A DNA stretch of 33,061 bases. It comes from an uncultured Neglectibacter sp. (lineage in GTDB: Bacteria; Bacillota; Clostridia; Oscillospirales; Acutalibacteraceae). Under the pieces are notes generated by a model that saw only the letters and a list, made by a program, of their open reading frames with translations, had not been told where the DNA came from and ran no database searches. Every line of letters begins with the position of its first letter. The stretch's first letter is position 1. Positions 1-7,325 of the stretch are shown here, in pieces. Position numbers and translations under genes: made by a program. Location of the stretch: positions 1-33,061 of the forward strand of contig CAJFEW010000015.1 in the NCBI GenBank assembly GCA_904374805.1. Reading direction: 5' to 3'.

Positions 1-435
1 TACACCGACACACCAAAGACTGCCAGCTCCGCCCGTTCCACAAAGATTTCCCCCGCCCTGGTGGAGCTGCTGCGCTCGTACAAGGTAGCCCAGGCCACGT
101 CACGGCTGGAACGCGGGGACTTGTGGGCCAGCGAGTGGACAGACCATCCCCGGTTGTTTACCGCCTTGAACGGCACACCCATGCAGCCCAACCTTCCAGG
201 AAAACGGCTTCACAAAATCCTGGAGCGGGCAGGGCTGCCCCAGGTGACCCTCCATTCCTTGCGCCACACAAACGCCAGCCTGCTGATCACCGGCGGCGTG
301 GACGTGCGAACCGTGGCGGCCCGGCTGGGTCACAGCCAGACAAGCACCACGCTGAACATCTACGCCGAAACCATCAAAAACGCGGAAGCGGCAGCTGCCC
401 AGGCGCTGGATGATATTCTTCTGAAAAAAGCATAA
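1..435 (+). CDS. tyrosine recombinase/integrase, C-terminal part
   Basis: Frame 1 is open from the first base, so the gene begins outside the window and only about 144 residues are present. They cover the catalytic domain of a phage/ICE-type tyrosine integrase. The HxxR box (HSLRHTNASLL, His codon at 253) is followed by LGHSQTSTTLNIY, which supplies the second catalytic His and the Tyr nucleophile (codon 361-363). These residues carry out strand cleavage and joining in site-specific recombination. The gene ends 76 bp from a tRNA-Pro gene that points toward it, the usual arrangement of an integrase at the end of its own element. A terminator follows immediately. The catalytic boxes make the family assignment secure. 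Whether the element is intact cannot be judged here. Confidence 0.93.
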   Translation, partial: YTDTPKTASSARSTKISPALVELLRSYKVAQATSRLERGDLWASEWTDHPRLFTALNGTPMQPNLPGKRLHKILERAGLPQVTLHSLRHTNASLLITGGVDVRTVAARLGHSQTSTTLNIYAETIKNAEAAAAQALDDILLKKA

Positions 436-440
436 AAGAA

Positions 441-475
441 GGGGCCTTCCAACCGCTGGAAAGCCCCGATTTTTT
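441..475 (+). terminator. intrinsic terminator of the integrase gene
   Basis: GGGGC-C-TTCCA pairs with TGGAA-A-GCCCC across a five-base loop, with one internal mismatch, and is followed by a run of six T. It begins five bases after the integrase stop codon and would end that transcript before the tRNA genes, which lie on the other strand. Confidence 0.8.
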
Positions 476-480
476 ACCCC

Positions 481-502
481 ATAAAGACCAAATAAAGACC
501 AA
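481..502 (+). repeat. tandem 11-mer, candidate integrase arm-type sites
   Basis: ATAAAGACCAA occurs twice head to tail with no gap, between the integrase terminator and the tRNA-Pro 3' end. Paired short direct repeats beside the crossover site are typical of the arm-type sites that tyrosine integrases bind. The repeat is seen directly; the binding role is inferred from position. Confidence 0.5.
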
Positions 503-511
503 ACCGCAAAA

Positions 512-585
512 GCGGAAAAGAAAGATTTGAACCTGCGACTTCTACGTCCCGAACGTAGCGCTCTACCAAACTGAGCCACACCTCG
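512..585 (-). tRNA. tRNA-Pro(CGG), 3' end disrupted (probable pseudogene/att junction)
   Basis: Read on the minus strand from 585, the acceptor 5' strand CGAGGTG, D arm GCTC/GAGC, and anticodon arm CTACG-TTCGGGA-CGTAG (anticodon CGG, proline) are all well formed, and GCAGGTTCAAATC begins the T arm. After that the sequence departs from a tRNA. The 3' side of the T stem keeps only four of five pairs. The acceptor 3' strand should be CACCTCG but reads TTTTCCG, which gives only two G-C pairs plus wobbles. The break lies on the side facing the integrase gene. The simplest reading is that an element recombined within the T arm and replaced the tRNA 3' end. A proline tRNA with anticodon CGG is dispensable where a UGG species reads all proline codons, so loss could be tolerated. 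Confidence 0.72.
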
Positions 586-586
586 T

Positions 587-620
587 AAAAAAGCCTCGGC
601 TCTCTCAAACCGAGGCTTTT
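587..620 (-). terminator. hairpin with T run between tRNA-Gln and tRNA-Pro
   Basis: On the minus strand AAGCCTCGG pairs with CCGAGGCTT across a ten-base loop and is followed by six T. It sits directly downstream of tRNA-Gln and one base upstream of the tRNA-Pro 5' end. It would end the tRNA-Gln transcript, leaving tRNA-Pro with no visible promoter of its own, or else act as a processing hairpin. Confidence 0.7.
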
Positions 621-622
621 GG

Positions 623-693
623 CAGCGGTACCAGGATTTGAACCCAGACAAACAGAGTCAGAGTCTGCTGTGCTACCCTTACACAATACCGCT
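623..693 (-). tRNA. tRNA-Gln(CTG)
   Basis: The 71-base minus-strand sequence folds as a complete cloverleaf. The 7-bp acceptor stem AGCGGTA/TACCGCT is perfect. The D arm is GTGT/GCAC. The anticodon arm GCAGA-CTCTGAC-TCTGT gives anticodon CTG (glutamine, codon CAG). The T arm is CTGGG-TTCAAAT-CCTGG. The discriminator base is G, as usual for tRNA-Gln. No CCA is encoded. A consensus promoter lies about 40 bp upstream. Confidence 0.95.
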
Positions 694-728
694 ATCTTTC
701 CTGCCGCCCTGTCCGAACGGCAGTATTT

Positions 729-756
729 ATTATAACAGGTTTTCCGGAAAAGTCAA
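729..756 (-). promoter_or_regulatory. sigma-A promoter of tRNA-Gln
   Basis: On the minus strand TTGACT, a 16-bp spacer and TATAAT lead into the tRNA-Gln gene. The match to consensus is near perfect, as expected for a stable-RNA promoter. Confidence 0.88.
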
Positions 757-806
757 TACCTTTTTTCACTTTTTTCTTGGCGGATTTTGCGCCAGGCTTT
801 TTCCCC

Positions 807-1568
807 TTACGCTGGACGCACAGGAATGTCCCGGTTTTCCAAATACCGCTTCAGATCGGGAATGGCGATCTCCCGGAAATGGAACAGGCTGGCCGCCAGC
901 ACCGCATCTGCTTTTCCCACCGTGAAGGCGTCGTAGAAATGCTCCATGGTCCCTGCCCCGCCGGAGGCGATCACCGGGATGGACACCGCTTCCGAAATGG
1001 CTCGGGTCAGTTCCAGGTCATAGCCCGCCTTGGTGCCGTCGCAATCCATGCTGGTCAGGAGGATTTCCCCCGCCCCCAGGCGCTCCACCTCTTCGGCCCA
1101 CGCCACCGCATCCTTGCCTGTGTCCACCCGGCCGCCGTTGAGATACAGGGTCCAGCCCCCCTCGGGACGGCGTTTGGCGTCCATAGCCACCACCACACAC
1201 TGGCTGCCGAACTTGTAGGCCGCCTCTTGGATGATGGAAGGATCTTTCAACGCCGCCGAATTGACCGACACCTTGTCCGCCCCGGCCCGAAGAATGCGGG
1301 TAAAATCCTCCACCGTGCGGATGCCGCCTCCCACAGTGAAGGGGATGAAGATGCTCTCCGCCACCCGAGTGACAATGTCCACCATAATGTTCCGATCATC
1401 GGAAGAGGCGGTGATGTCCAACAGCACCAGCTCATCGGCCCCCTGGCGGTCGTATTCGATGGCGCACTCCACCGGGTCTCCAGCGTCCCGCAGGCCTACA
1501 AAATTGGTCCCCTTGACCACCCGGCCGCTCTTCAAATCTAAGCAGGGGATGATTCGTTTTGCATACAT
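807..1568 (-). CDS. hisF: imidazole glycerol phosphate synthase cyclase subunit HisF
   Basis: HisF is the synthase half of IGP synthase. It uses ammonia channelled from HisH to convert PRFAR into imidazole glycerol phosphate and AICAR in histidine biosynthesis. The 253-residue protein is full length for this (beta/alpha)8 barrel. Both catalytic aspartates stand at their canonical positions, Asp11 in [13 protein letters not shown] and Asp130 in VVAMDAKR. The phosphate-binding loops TVGGGI and IASGGAG are also present. The ATG start follows GGAGG and lies two bases after the hisH stop, so the two subunits are translationally coupled. No other his gene lies in the window, so the pair is detached from the rest of the pathway. 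Confidence 0.98.
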   Translation of the reverse strand: MYAKRIIPCLDLKSGRVVKGTNFVGLRDAGDPVECAIEYDRQGADELVLLDITASSDDRNIMVDIVTRVAESIFIPFTVGGGIRTVEDFTRILRAGADKVSVNSAALKDPSIIQEAAYKFGSQCVVVAMDAKRRPEGGWTLYLNGGRVDTGKDAVAWAEEVERLGAGEILLTSMDCDGTKAGYDLELTRAISEAVSIPVIASGGAGTMEHFYDAFTVGKADAVLAASLFHFREIAIPDLKRYLENRDIPVRPA

Positions 1569-1570
1569 GG

Positions 1571-2188
1571 TCAGTCCTCCTCTCGCAGCAGAGCGGCAAA
1601 GTTGCGCAAAATCTGCAGCCCCACCTGGCCGCTCTTCTCCGGGTGGAACTGGCAGGCCATTACATTTCCTTTGCGCACGGCCGCGTGGATGGTGATCCCA
1701 TACTCCGCTGTGGCGGTGACCACGTCTTCCGCCGCCTGGAGATAGTAGGAGTGGACAAAATACACATAGGGCTCTGCCGGCAATCCGGCGAACAGGGGCT
1801 CTCCCTCTTTCAGGGTCAGGGAGTTCCATCCAATGTGGGGAATTTTCAGGCCGCTTTCCTTGGGCAGGCGGAGGATGCGGCCCTTCAGCAAACCCAGCCC
1901 CCGGGCGCCGGGGGACTCTTCGCTCTCTTCAAACAAGATCTGCAGGCCCAGGCAGATGCCCAAAAAGGGCTTGCCAGAGTCTACAAAATCGTGGATGGGC
2001 TGCTCCAGGCCCCGTGCCCGGAGCTGGTCCATGGCGTCGCCGAAGGAGCCTACCCCGGGCAGCACCGCGGCCTCTGAGGCCAGCAGTGCGACGGGGTCGG
2101 CGGTGACTTGGCAATCGCAGCCGATGTGGCGCAGGGCCTTCTCCACGCTTTGGAGATTGCCCGCGCCGTAGTCGATGATGGAAATCAA
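1571..2188 (-). CDS. hisH: imidazole glycerol phosphate synthase glutamine amidotransferase subunit HisH
   Basis: HisH is a class I glutamine amidotransferase that supplies ammonia to HisF. The chosen start is TTG at 2188: it is preceded by GAGGTGAT at good spacing and gives [19 protein letters not shown], the standard HisH N-terminus; longer readings run into non-coding leader. The 205-residue length is normal. The catalytic triad is visible as Cys79 in GICLGLQ and His182/Glu184 in FHPEKSG. The stop is two bases before hisF. No T-box or clear promoter was found in the 300 bp upstream. Confidence 0.97.
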   Translation of the reverse strand: MISIIDYGAGNLQSVEKALRHIGCDCQVTADPVALLASEAAVLPGVGSFGDAMDQLRARGLEQPIHDFVDSGKPFLGICLGLQILFEESEESPGARGLGLLKGRILRLPKESGLKIPHIGWNSLTLKEGEPLFAGLPAEPYVYFVHSYYLQAAEDVVTATAEYGITIHAAVRKGNVMACQFHPEKSGQVGLQILRNFAALLREED

Positions 2189-2488
2189 GGGGATCACCTC
2201 GCAGAAAAGTAATGGAACGGAACGCCGAAGGCGCGTAAAAGTTTCGCCAGCCTTTTCAAAGGCTGTGGGGGTGCGGGGGCAAAGCCCCTGCGGCCTTGAC
2301 CTTGCGGCGCAAGCCGTACTAAAAAATGCAGGGCCAAGCCCGCACGGCGCTGGTGCCCGGTGGGCACCGTTCAGCGCCGACCGAGCCGGCAGGTGAGACC
2401 GCAAAGCGCATAGGGCGCAGGCCCGGGCGGTTTTTAATTGGCTTACGGAAAGCCCACCCAGCCCCGCATATCTACACTAGGAATCGTC
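2189..2488. other. 300-bp gene-free stretch upstream of hisH
   Basis: No credible reading frame is seen. The sequence is rich in G/C tracts and short inverted repeats (GCGGGGGCAAAGCCCCTGC near 2270, TGCCCGGTGGGCA near 2352). It resembles the degenerate GC-rich intergenic filler also present at 10667-10857, but I could not align the two convincingly. The hisH leader must run through its right part on the minus strand. Confidence 0.5.
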
Positions 2489-2971
2489 TTAGAGTTTTAA
2501 AACGGCGATTCGTTCTTCGCCGTCCTTTTCCCCGGTCTCTACAAATCCAAAAGAGGCGTACAGCGATCTGGCGACCGTATTTTCCGGCTCGTAGGACAGC
2601 CAGCAGAAATCGGCTTTCCCACAGGGATAGGTCCTGATAAAGTTTAATGCAAGTTCTACCGCCTGTCTCCCATATCCCCTGTTTTGAAAGTTCTCGTCGA
2701 TCATCAATCTCCACAGGCTGTAATTCCCGTCCGCTATGGCAGGGGCGTCCTTCCAGCAGTCATCTTTGTCATACCCGATCATCACAAAGCCCACTGGAGC
2801 ATCCCCGTCAAAGACCCCGAACGGAAACGCATATCCGTTGGATGCGATGGCGGCATAGGCTTCCAGAATGCTGATCTCATTGCTGGCGACGAAATCTTTC
2901 TGACTCTCTGAGACACGCAGCTTCAAAATATCCCAGATATTTTCGCCGTTTATTTTTTCCAGATGGACCAA
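2489..2971 (-). CDS. GNAT-family N-acetyltransferase (PaiA/BltD-like)
   Basis: A 160-residue GNAT acetyltransferase that would transfer an acetyl group from acetyl-CoA to an amine. The acetyl-CoA pyrophosphate loop is clear as QNRGYG at residues 96-101, preceded by the RLMIDENF strand and followed by a helix. The C-terminal NTVARSLYASFGFVETG is the usual GNAT beta5-alpha4 segment. The N-terminal LRVSESQKDFVASNEISILEAY resembles the BltD/PaiA polyamine-acetylase subgroup, so a polyamine or similar substrate is possible but unproven. The TTG start at 2971 is preferred because GGGAGGAGG lies just upstream. A GTG at 3004 would add 11 residues with no ribosome binding site. It lies 42 bp after glpK, probably in the same transcript. 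Confidence 0.88.
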   Translation of the reverse strand: MVHLEKINGENIWDILKLRVSESQKDFVASNEISILEAYAAIASNGYAFPFGVFDGDAPVGFVMIGYDKDDCWKDAPAIADGNYSLWRLMIDENFQNRGYGRQAVELALNFIRTYPCGKADFCWLSYEPENTVARSLYASFGFVETGEKDGEERIAVLKL

Positions 2972-3013
2972 TCTATCCCTCCTCCCGCTGTATCCGGGAA
3001 ACACTTTGGACGC

Positions 3014-4513
3014 TTACCGGCGTGCCCACCCCATACTGCGCTGGACGCCCTCGTGCCAGCGGGCCAGATCCTCCTCCCGCTTGGCTTGGGGATAGTGGGG
3101 GGAGAAAGAAGCGCTCTCCCGCCACAGGGAGGAAAGCTCCTCCAAATCTTCCCACACGCCCACGGTCAGGCCGGCCATCATAGCGGAACCCAGGGCCGTT
3201 GTCTCCAAACACTGGGGACGGCACACCCGCACATCTAGAATGTCCGCCTGATACTGCATCAGGAACCGGCTGCGGGAAGCGCCGCCGTCCGCCCGCAGCT
3301 CCGACAAGGCCACGCCGGACTCCCGCTTCATGGCAGCTACCAAGTCCGCGCTTTCCAGGGCGATGCTCTCCAGCACCGCCCGGCACAGGTGAGCCCGGGT
3401 GGTGCCCCGGGTGACGCCTAACAGTGTCCCCCGGGCGTACATATCCCAATAGGGAGCGCCCAGGCCTGTAAACGCCGGCACGAAGCTGACGCCTCCGGCG
3501 TCCTCCACAGTCTCCGCCAGCTGGTCCGCCTCTTGCGGCGTCCGGATGATTTCCAGCTCGTCCCGCAGCCACTGAATGGCAGACCCTGCGTTAAAGGCGC
3601 TGCCCTCCAGAGCATAGGTGGTGCGGCCACGTAAGCGCCAGCCAATGGTGGTCAACAAACCCTCCTGAGAAAACACAGGCTTTTCCCCGGTGTTCATCAG
3701 CACAAAGCAGCCTGTCCCATAGGTGTTTTTGGCCATACCTGTTTGGAAGCAGCACTGGCCAAACAGGGCGGCGTGCTGGTCCCCCGCCATAGCGGCGATG
3801 GGAATCTCCTCTCCCAGCACGTCAGCGCTGCACATGCCCACAATCTCTCCGGACTCCACCACCCGGGGCAAAGCGCTCAGAGGAACGCCCAGCTCCCGGC
3901 ACAGGGTTTCATCCCAGCGGAGCTTGCGAATGTCAAAGAGCATGGTCCGGGAGGCGTTGGTCACGTCCGTGACGTAAGCCGCCCCATCTGTGAGGGAATA
4001 GGCCAGCCAGGTGTCGATGGTGCCAAAGCGCAGCCTGCCCTTTTGGGCCAGGTCCCGGGCCGCTGGGACATTTTCTAAAATCCACTTCATCTTCGTGCCG
4101 GAAAAGTAGGGGTCAATCAGCAAGCCCGTGGTCTCCTGGATGTACGGCGCCAACCCGGCGGCGCGCAGGCGCTCGCACTCCGGGGCCGTGCGCCGGCACT
4201 GCCACACAATGGCGTTGCACACAGGAATGCCTGTGTCTCCGTCCCAGGCCACCGTGGTCTCCCGCTGGTTGGTGATGGAAATGGCGGCAATATCCCGGGC
4301 GTGCACCCCCGCCTGCTCCACCGCCTGCCGCATGGCGTACAAAGTGGTCTGCAAAATCTGCACCGGGTCGTGTTCCACATAGCCGGGCTGTGGGTAAAGC
4401 TGGGGAAACTCCCGCTGCCCCATGCCGGCTACTCCGCCAAAGGCGTCAAACAGTACCGCCCGGGAACTGGTGGTTCCCTGGTCAATGGACAAAATGTACT
4501 TTCCTACCATCAT
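3014..4513 (-). CDS. glpK: glycerol kinase
   Basis: Glycerol kinase phosphorylates glycerol to sn-glycerol 3-phosphate with ATP. The 499-residue protein is full length for the FGGY family. It shows the N-terminal phosphate loop DQGTTSSRA (residues 11-19), the substrate segment TNQRETTV (81-88), the catalytic Asp245 in AGDQHAALFGQ, and the adenine-binding DGGASRSRFLMQ near the C-terminus. The region just before Asp245, which in many Firmicutes carries a regulatory His phosphorylated by PTS HPr, reads MCSADVLG with no His. The start ATG (one of two in tandem) follows GGAGGAAACGGCC. No glycerol facilitator or glycerol-3-phosphate dehydrogenase is adjacent. The neighbours are DUF4097 upstream (53 bp) and the acetyltransferase downstream. 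Confidence 0.97.
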   Translation of the reverse strand: MMVGKYILSIDQGTTSSRAVLFDAFGGVAGMGQREFPQLYPQPGYVEHDPVQILQTTLYAMRQAVEQAGVHARDIAAISITNQRETTVAWDGDTGIPVCNAIVWQCRRTAPECERLRAAGLAPYIQETTGLLIDPYFSGTKMKWILENVPAARDLAQKGRLRFGTIDTWLAYSLTDGAAYVTDVTNASRTMLFDIRKLRWDETLCRELGVPLSALPRVVESGEIVGMCSADVLGEEIPIAAMAGDQHAALFGQCCFQTGMAKNTYGTGCFVLMNTGEKPVFSQEGLLTTIGWRLRGRTTYALEGSAFNAGSAIQWLRDELEIIRTPQEADQLAETVEDAGGVSFVPAFTGLGAPYWDMYARGTLLGVTRGTTRAHLCRAVLESIALESADLVAAMKRESGVALSELRADGGASRSRFLMQYQADILDVRVCRPQCLETTALGSAMMAGLTVGVWEDLEELSSLWRESASFSPHYPQAKREEDLARWHEGVQRSMGWARR

Positions 4514-4566
4514 GGCCGTTTCCTCCCGCTTTTCTCAACAAGTTCTATGGGCCGCTGCCGCGGCTT

Positions 4567-5550
4567 TTACAGGGCGCTTCCGGAGCGCCGCTGAATGTGC
4601 ACGTCTCCGGAAGTGGTGGAAAATTGCAGCAAAGGTCCCCCCGCCCCGTACAGGACCCCCTGGGCGCTCTTACCGGGAAACTCCGAGACAAACGTCCCGG
4701 AAAGGCTTTGACACCGGGCCTCAAAGCCTGGATTTTCCGGCAAGGCCACCTCCAGGCTGCCAGACACGGCTTGAAAGGTCCCCTCCTCCGGGCAGGCGGA
4801 CAACTCTGCACGGACCGGGCCGGACACGGTGCAAACCTCCATTTGCCGGCCGGAGCCGGTATACGTCACCGGGGCAGACACGGTGGAAAGGCGGCATGCC
4901 TCCGCTTCCACGTTTACAAGCTCCCCAGAACCGGAACCCAATTCCACCTCCAGGTCCTGGGCGGCTCCTCCCTGCCAGCGCAGGGCGCCGGAGTTTGTGG
5001 AAACCTGGATGGTTTCTCCCTGCAGTCCGGAGAGAAACAGGTCGCCAGACCCGGAGCGCACACAGGTCTCTTGCGCGGTGATGCGGTCCACCGTGATGGA
5101 GCCGGACAGATTTTCGCAGGTGAACTCCCGCAGCTGGGTCGCCACCTCCACAGGCACCTCCACCACCAGGCGTTTTTCCTGGGGAAGGAACGAGGAAAGC
5201 CCCAGGGGGCTTCTGTCCCACTGGATGCGCAGCACGCCCCGGGAGGAGGAGAGCCGCAGCTTGGCCTCTCCCTGGAGAGTCTCCCCGGCGTATTCGGTTA
5301 CCACCACTTGGCTGGAAGGGCTGGAACGCACCTCCACAGGCCCGTGGCCCCAGGCAATGGAAAGCCCCCGCACCCTGCTGACGACAGGGTCCCAGGTCGA
5401 GGTGTAATGGTAGTTCCAGGGCGAAGACGCCTCCTCCCAAAGGGAGGCCAGGCCAAACCACTGCGTGCCAGCTCCTACAAAGAGCCAAACCAGGAGAAAC
5501 AGCGCTCCCAGCCCCCAGGCAACCAAGGCCCACACCCTGCGTTTGACCAT
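4567..5550 (-). CDS. membrane-anchored DUF4097 beta-repeat protein
   Basis: The 327-residue protein has a positively charged start (MVKRR) and one transmembrane helix at about residues 7-28. The rest is extracytoplasmic and made of repeated beta-strand units of the DUF4097/DUF4098 (adhesin-like, LiaG-type) family. The units recur as SGSGDLFLSG, SGSGELVN, TVSAPVTYTGSG, TVSGPVRAE, VSGSLEV, LSGTFVSEF and TSGDVHI. This right-handed beta-helix type fold is often coupled to envelope-stress or PspC-like systems, but no such partner is present here. The function is unknown. The start ATG follows GGGGAGAGGA. A promoter lies about 40 bp upstream, and glpK and the acetyltransferase follow on the same strand. 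Confidence 0.85.
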   Translation of the reverse strand: MVKRRVWALVAWGLGALFLLVWLFVGAGTQWFGLASLWEEASSPWNYHYTSTWDPVVSRVRGLSIAWGHGPVEVRSSPSSQVVVTEYAGETLQGEAKLRLSSSRGVLRIQWDRSPLGLSSFLPQEKRLVVEVPVEVATQLREFTCENLSGSITVDRITAQETCVRSGSGDLFLSGLQGETIQVSTNSGALRWQGGAAQDLEVELGSGSGELVNVEAEACRLSTVSAPVTYTGSGRQMEVCTVSGPVRAELSACPEEGTFQAVSGSLEVALPENPGFEARCQSLSGTFVSEFPGKSAQGVLYGAGGPLLQFSTTSGDVHIQRRSGSAL

Positions 5551-5589
5551 AAAATCCTCTCCCCTCTGCGAACCTACGTGTATATAGTA

Positions 5590-5618
5590 AGGATACCCCA
5601 GGAAGCTGGCCCCGTCAA
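5590..5618 (-). promoter_or_regulatory. promoter of the DUF4097-glpK-GNAT unit
   Basis: On the minus strand TTGACG, a 17-bp spacer and TATCCT end about 40 bp before the DUF4097 start. It is back to back with the plus-strand promoter at 5702. Confidence 0.65.
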
Positions 5619-5701
5619 GTGAATTTCCACAGGAATCCCCTCATCTTTCCTAAAAATCCAGAAAAAATCTCCCTTTTTTTGCCGGAAAAGTGAAAAATAA
5701 A

Positions 5702-5730
5702 TTGTTTCTCGGAAGATTCTGTGCTATAAT
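5702..5730 (+). promoter_or_regulatory. strong sigma-A promoter of the structured leader
   Basis: TTGTTT, a 17-bp spacer and a perfect TATAAT. Transcription would start near 5737, about 220 bases before the start codon of the next gene, so a long leader is predicted. Confidence 0.8.
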
Positions 5731-5736
5731 GCCAGA

Positions 5737-5955
5737 AAGAGCCCTCCCGATGGGGGCCGTTTCCTCCCGCCGCAGGGTAAAGCCGGGCTGCGCTCAGGCG
5801 CCTGCTGCCGGGAAAAAGCCCCCCGCCTGGGGGGCTTTCCGTCCCGTTGCGGGGACGGGCCTGTGTTCCCGCTCTTGGGAACACGTCCCGCTGGAGGCCG
5901 CCCCCTGCGCCAAAGGAGGCCGGGGCCGTATCTACTTGAAAAAGGGGATGACAAC
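5737..5955 (+). promoter_or_regulatory. long structured 5' leader, class not recognised
   Basis: About 220 bases between a strong promoter and the next start codon fold into a chain of hairpins. GCCC/GGGC lies near 5741-5757, GCAGG/CCTGC at 5772-5805, and a perfect 10-bp stem AAAGCCCCCC/GGGGGGCTTT at 5815-5838. CGTCCC/GGGACG spans 5840-5857 and the 8-bp GTGTTCCC/GGGAACAC spans 5863-5884. The 10-bp stem looks like a terminator but is followed by TTTCC rather than a long T run. I could not match it to SAM, TPP, cobalamin, c-di-GMP, ZTP, guanidine or T-box consensus by eye. It may be a leader RNA controlling the downstream gene or a separate small RNA. Confidence 0.55.
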
Positions 5956-7242
5956 GTGATCTCGCTTGCGTTTGTGCTGCTGGGCACAGGCCTTTTGTAT
6001 CTGTGCCTGTTGGAGGACCGCTTCCGCCTTTGGACCACGGTGGGCTGCTATGGGGCGGCCTATGTGCTTTCCCTGGGGCTTGGCTGGATTCTCTCCGGTT
6101 TGGCGGGCCCCTTGTGGGCCTGTGCCGGGGGAGCGCTGCTCTTCTTTCTGGCCTCCCTCTTCCTCTCCCGAAACAACCCCCTGCAAAAGCTGTATCTGGT
6201 CTTGCTGACCGTGTCCAACACGCTGTTTCTGCAGGCGCTGGTCCCGCCCCTTTTGGGGACTCTTCCCTTTTCCCCTGCGGGCATCTGGGGGGAGGTCCTT
6301 CCCATTTTGCTGCAGCTGCTTCTCACAGGCTTTTTGGGCCTGTGCCTCTACCATCCCTTCCACCACTTTCAGGACCGAGGACCCTCCGCCTTTTTAGGGG
6401 GCGTGTGCCTGCTGCAGATCTTGTGCGCCTTGATCAGCGCCGGGCGTTTAGACCCTCTGTTTCGCTATCAGCCCGCTGGGGCCCGGGTCTTTTGGGCGGG
6501 GATACTGTATCTGCTGATTCTTTTCCTGCTGCGCAGTGTGTACCAGGCGGGCAGGTTCCGGCAGCGGACAGGGGAAGAGGCCGCCCGGACCGCCATGCTG
6601 GACATGGAATCCGGGGATTTTTCCGATCTGCTGGCAGTCATCAAAGAAGCCCGGGACGCCCGGAAAGCCGGGGAATACGCCTTGGACACGGTGCAGGTGA
6701 TGCTCCAAGACGGCAACGAAAGCTTGGTGCCTGCCTATGCGGCCTCCTTTAAGGAGAACAGCCGCCGGCTGCCCCTTCTGGCTTTTTACAGCGAGAACCC
6801 CTACGTAGGCGGCGTCATTGCCGCCAAAGCCGCTTTTTGCGCCCAAAACCACGTGGCCTTTGAAAGCAGCGCCAAAGTGGAGGACGTTTCCCTTCCCACA
6901 GTGGAGCTGTGCGTGCTGGTCAACGAGATGCTGACCAAGGCCTGCTTGGAGGCCTCCCAGGCTTCCGGGGAGAAGAAAGTGCGCTTTGCCGCGTTTTCCA
7001 CAGAGGGCGTGCTGACGGTGGAAACCGTCTACTCCGGAGAGCTGCCCAATCCCCAGCGCTTCTCCCCCAAGGGAAAAACTTTCTCCCAACTGCTGGCCTG
7101 GCTGTTTGACGACCGCCCCCGGGAAGAGCGGGGCCTGCAGGGCTTGGATAACACCTTGGCCCTGCTCTCCCGCTACAGCGGGAAGCTCTCCGTTTCCAGC
7201 GCCCCGGGAGAGATTCTCCTGCGGGCCGTGCTGCGATTTTGA
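5956..7242 (+). CDS. polytopic membrane protein with degenerate GHKL (AgrC/pseudo-histidine-kinase-like) domain
   Basis: The 428-residue protein begins at GTG 5956 behind AAGGGG. A start further upstream at 5863 would place coding sequence in the leader hairpins. Residues 1 to about 200 contain some six hydrophobic segments. A linker follows, then a C-terminal region laid out like a GHKL ATPase of the AgrC/HPK10 type. VELCVLVNEMLTKACLEAS sits where the N-box is expected, and GLQGLDNTLALLSRYSGKLSV sits where the G-box and last strand are expected. The catalytic Asn of the N-box is not seen, no phospho-accepting His box was found, and no response regulator is adjacent. The protein is more likely a non-enzymatic sensor or scaffold than a working kinase. 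The fold assignment is by pattern only. Confidence 0.6.
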   Translation: MISLAFVLLGTGLLYLCLLEDRFRLWTTVGCYGAAYVLSLGLGWILSGLAGPLWACAGGALLFFLASLFLSRNNPLQKLYLVLLTVSNTLFLQALVPPLLGTLPFSPAGIWGEVLPILLQLLLTGFLGLCLYHPFHHFQDRGPSAFLGGVCLLQILCALISAGRLDPLFRYQPAGARVFWAGILYLLILFLLRSVYQAGRFRQRTGEEAARTAMLDMESGDFSDLLAVIKEARDARKAGEYALDTVQVMLQDGNESLVPAYAASFKENSRRLPLLAFYSENPYVGGVIAAKAAFCAQNHVAFESSAKVEDVSLPTVELCVLVNEMLTKACLEASQASGEKKVRFAAFSTEGVLTVETVYSGELPNPQRFSPKGKTFSQLLAWLFDDRPREERGLQGLDNTLALLSRYSGKLSVSSAPGEILLRAVLRF

Positions 7243-7325
7243 CCTATTCTTCTCCCGGAAACCGCCGGTTCCCGGGTTTTGCGAAACGTATCACACCTTA
7301 TACAGAAAGGAACGAACACACACCT

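Noticed and set aside
776-806. Plus-strand hairpin TTGGCG/CGCCA followed by T5 near the hisF end
   Set aside because: No plus-strand gene ends here, and on the minus strand the tail is A-rich, so it is not a convincing hisF terminator.
4390-5622. 410-codon open frame on the plus strand
   Set aside because: It lies opposite glpK and the DUF4097 gene, whose motifs and promoter are convincing; the translation is Pro/Arg/Gly-rich with no recognisable domain.
5737-5842. 6S RNA, SRP RNA or known riboswitch
   Set aside because: Conserved landmarks such as the SRP GGAAGCAGC loop, the cobalamin box, or a ZTP/guanidine core were not found; left unclassified.
5863-5955. N-terminal extension of the membrane pseudo-kinase
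   Set aside because: It would encode a Pro/Arg-rich stretch through leader hairpins and has no ribosome binding site; GTG 5956 has one.
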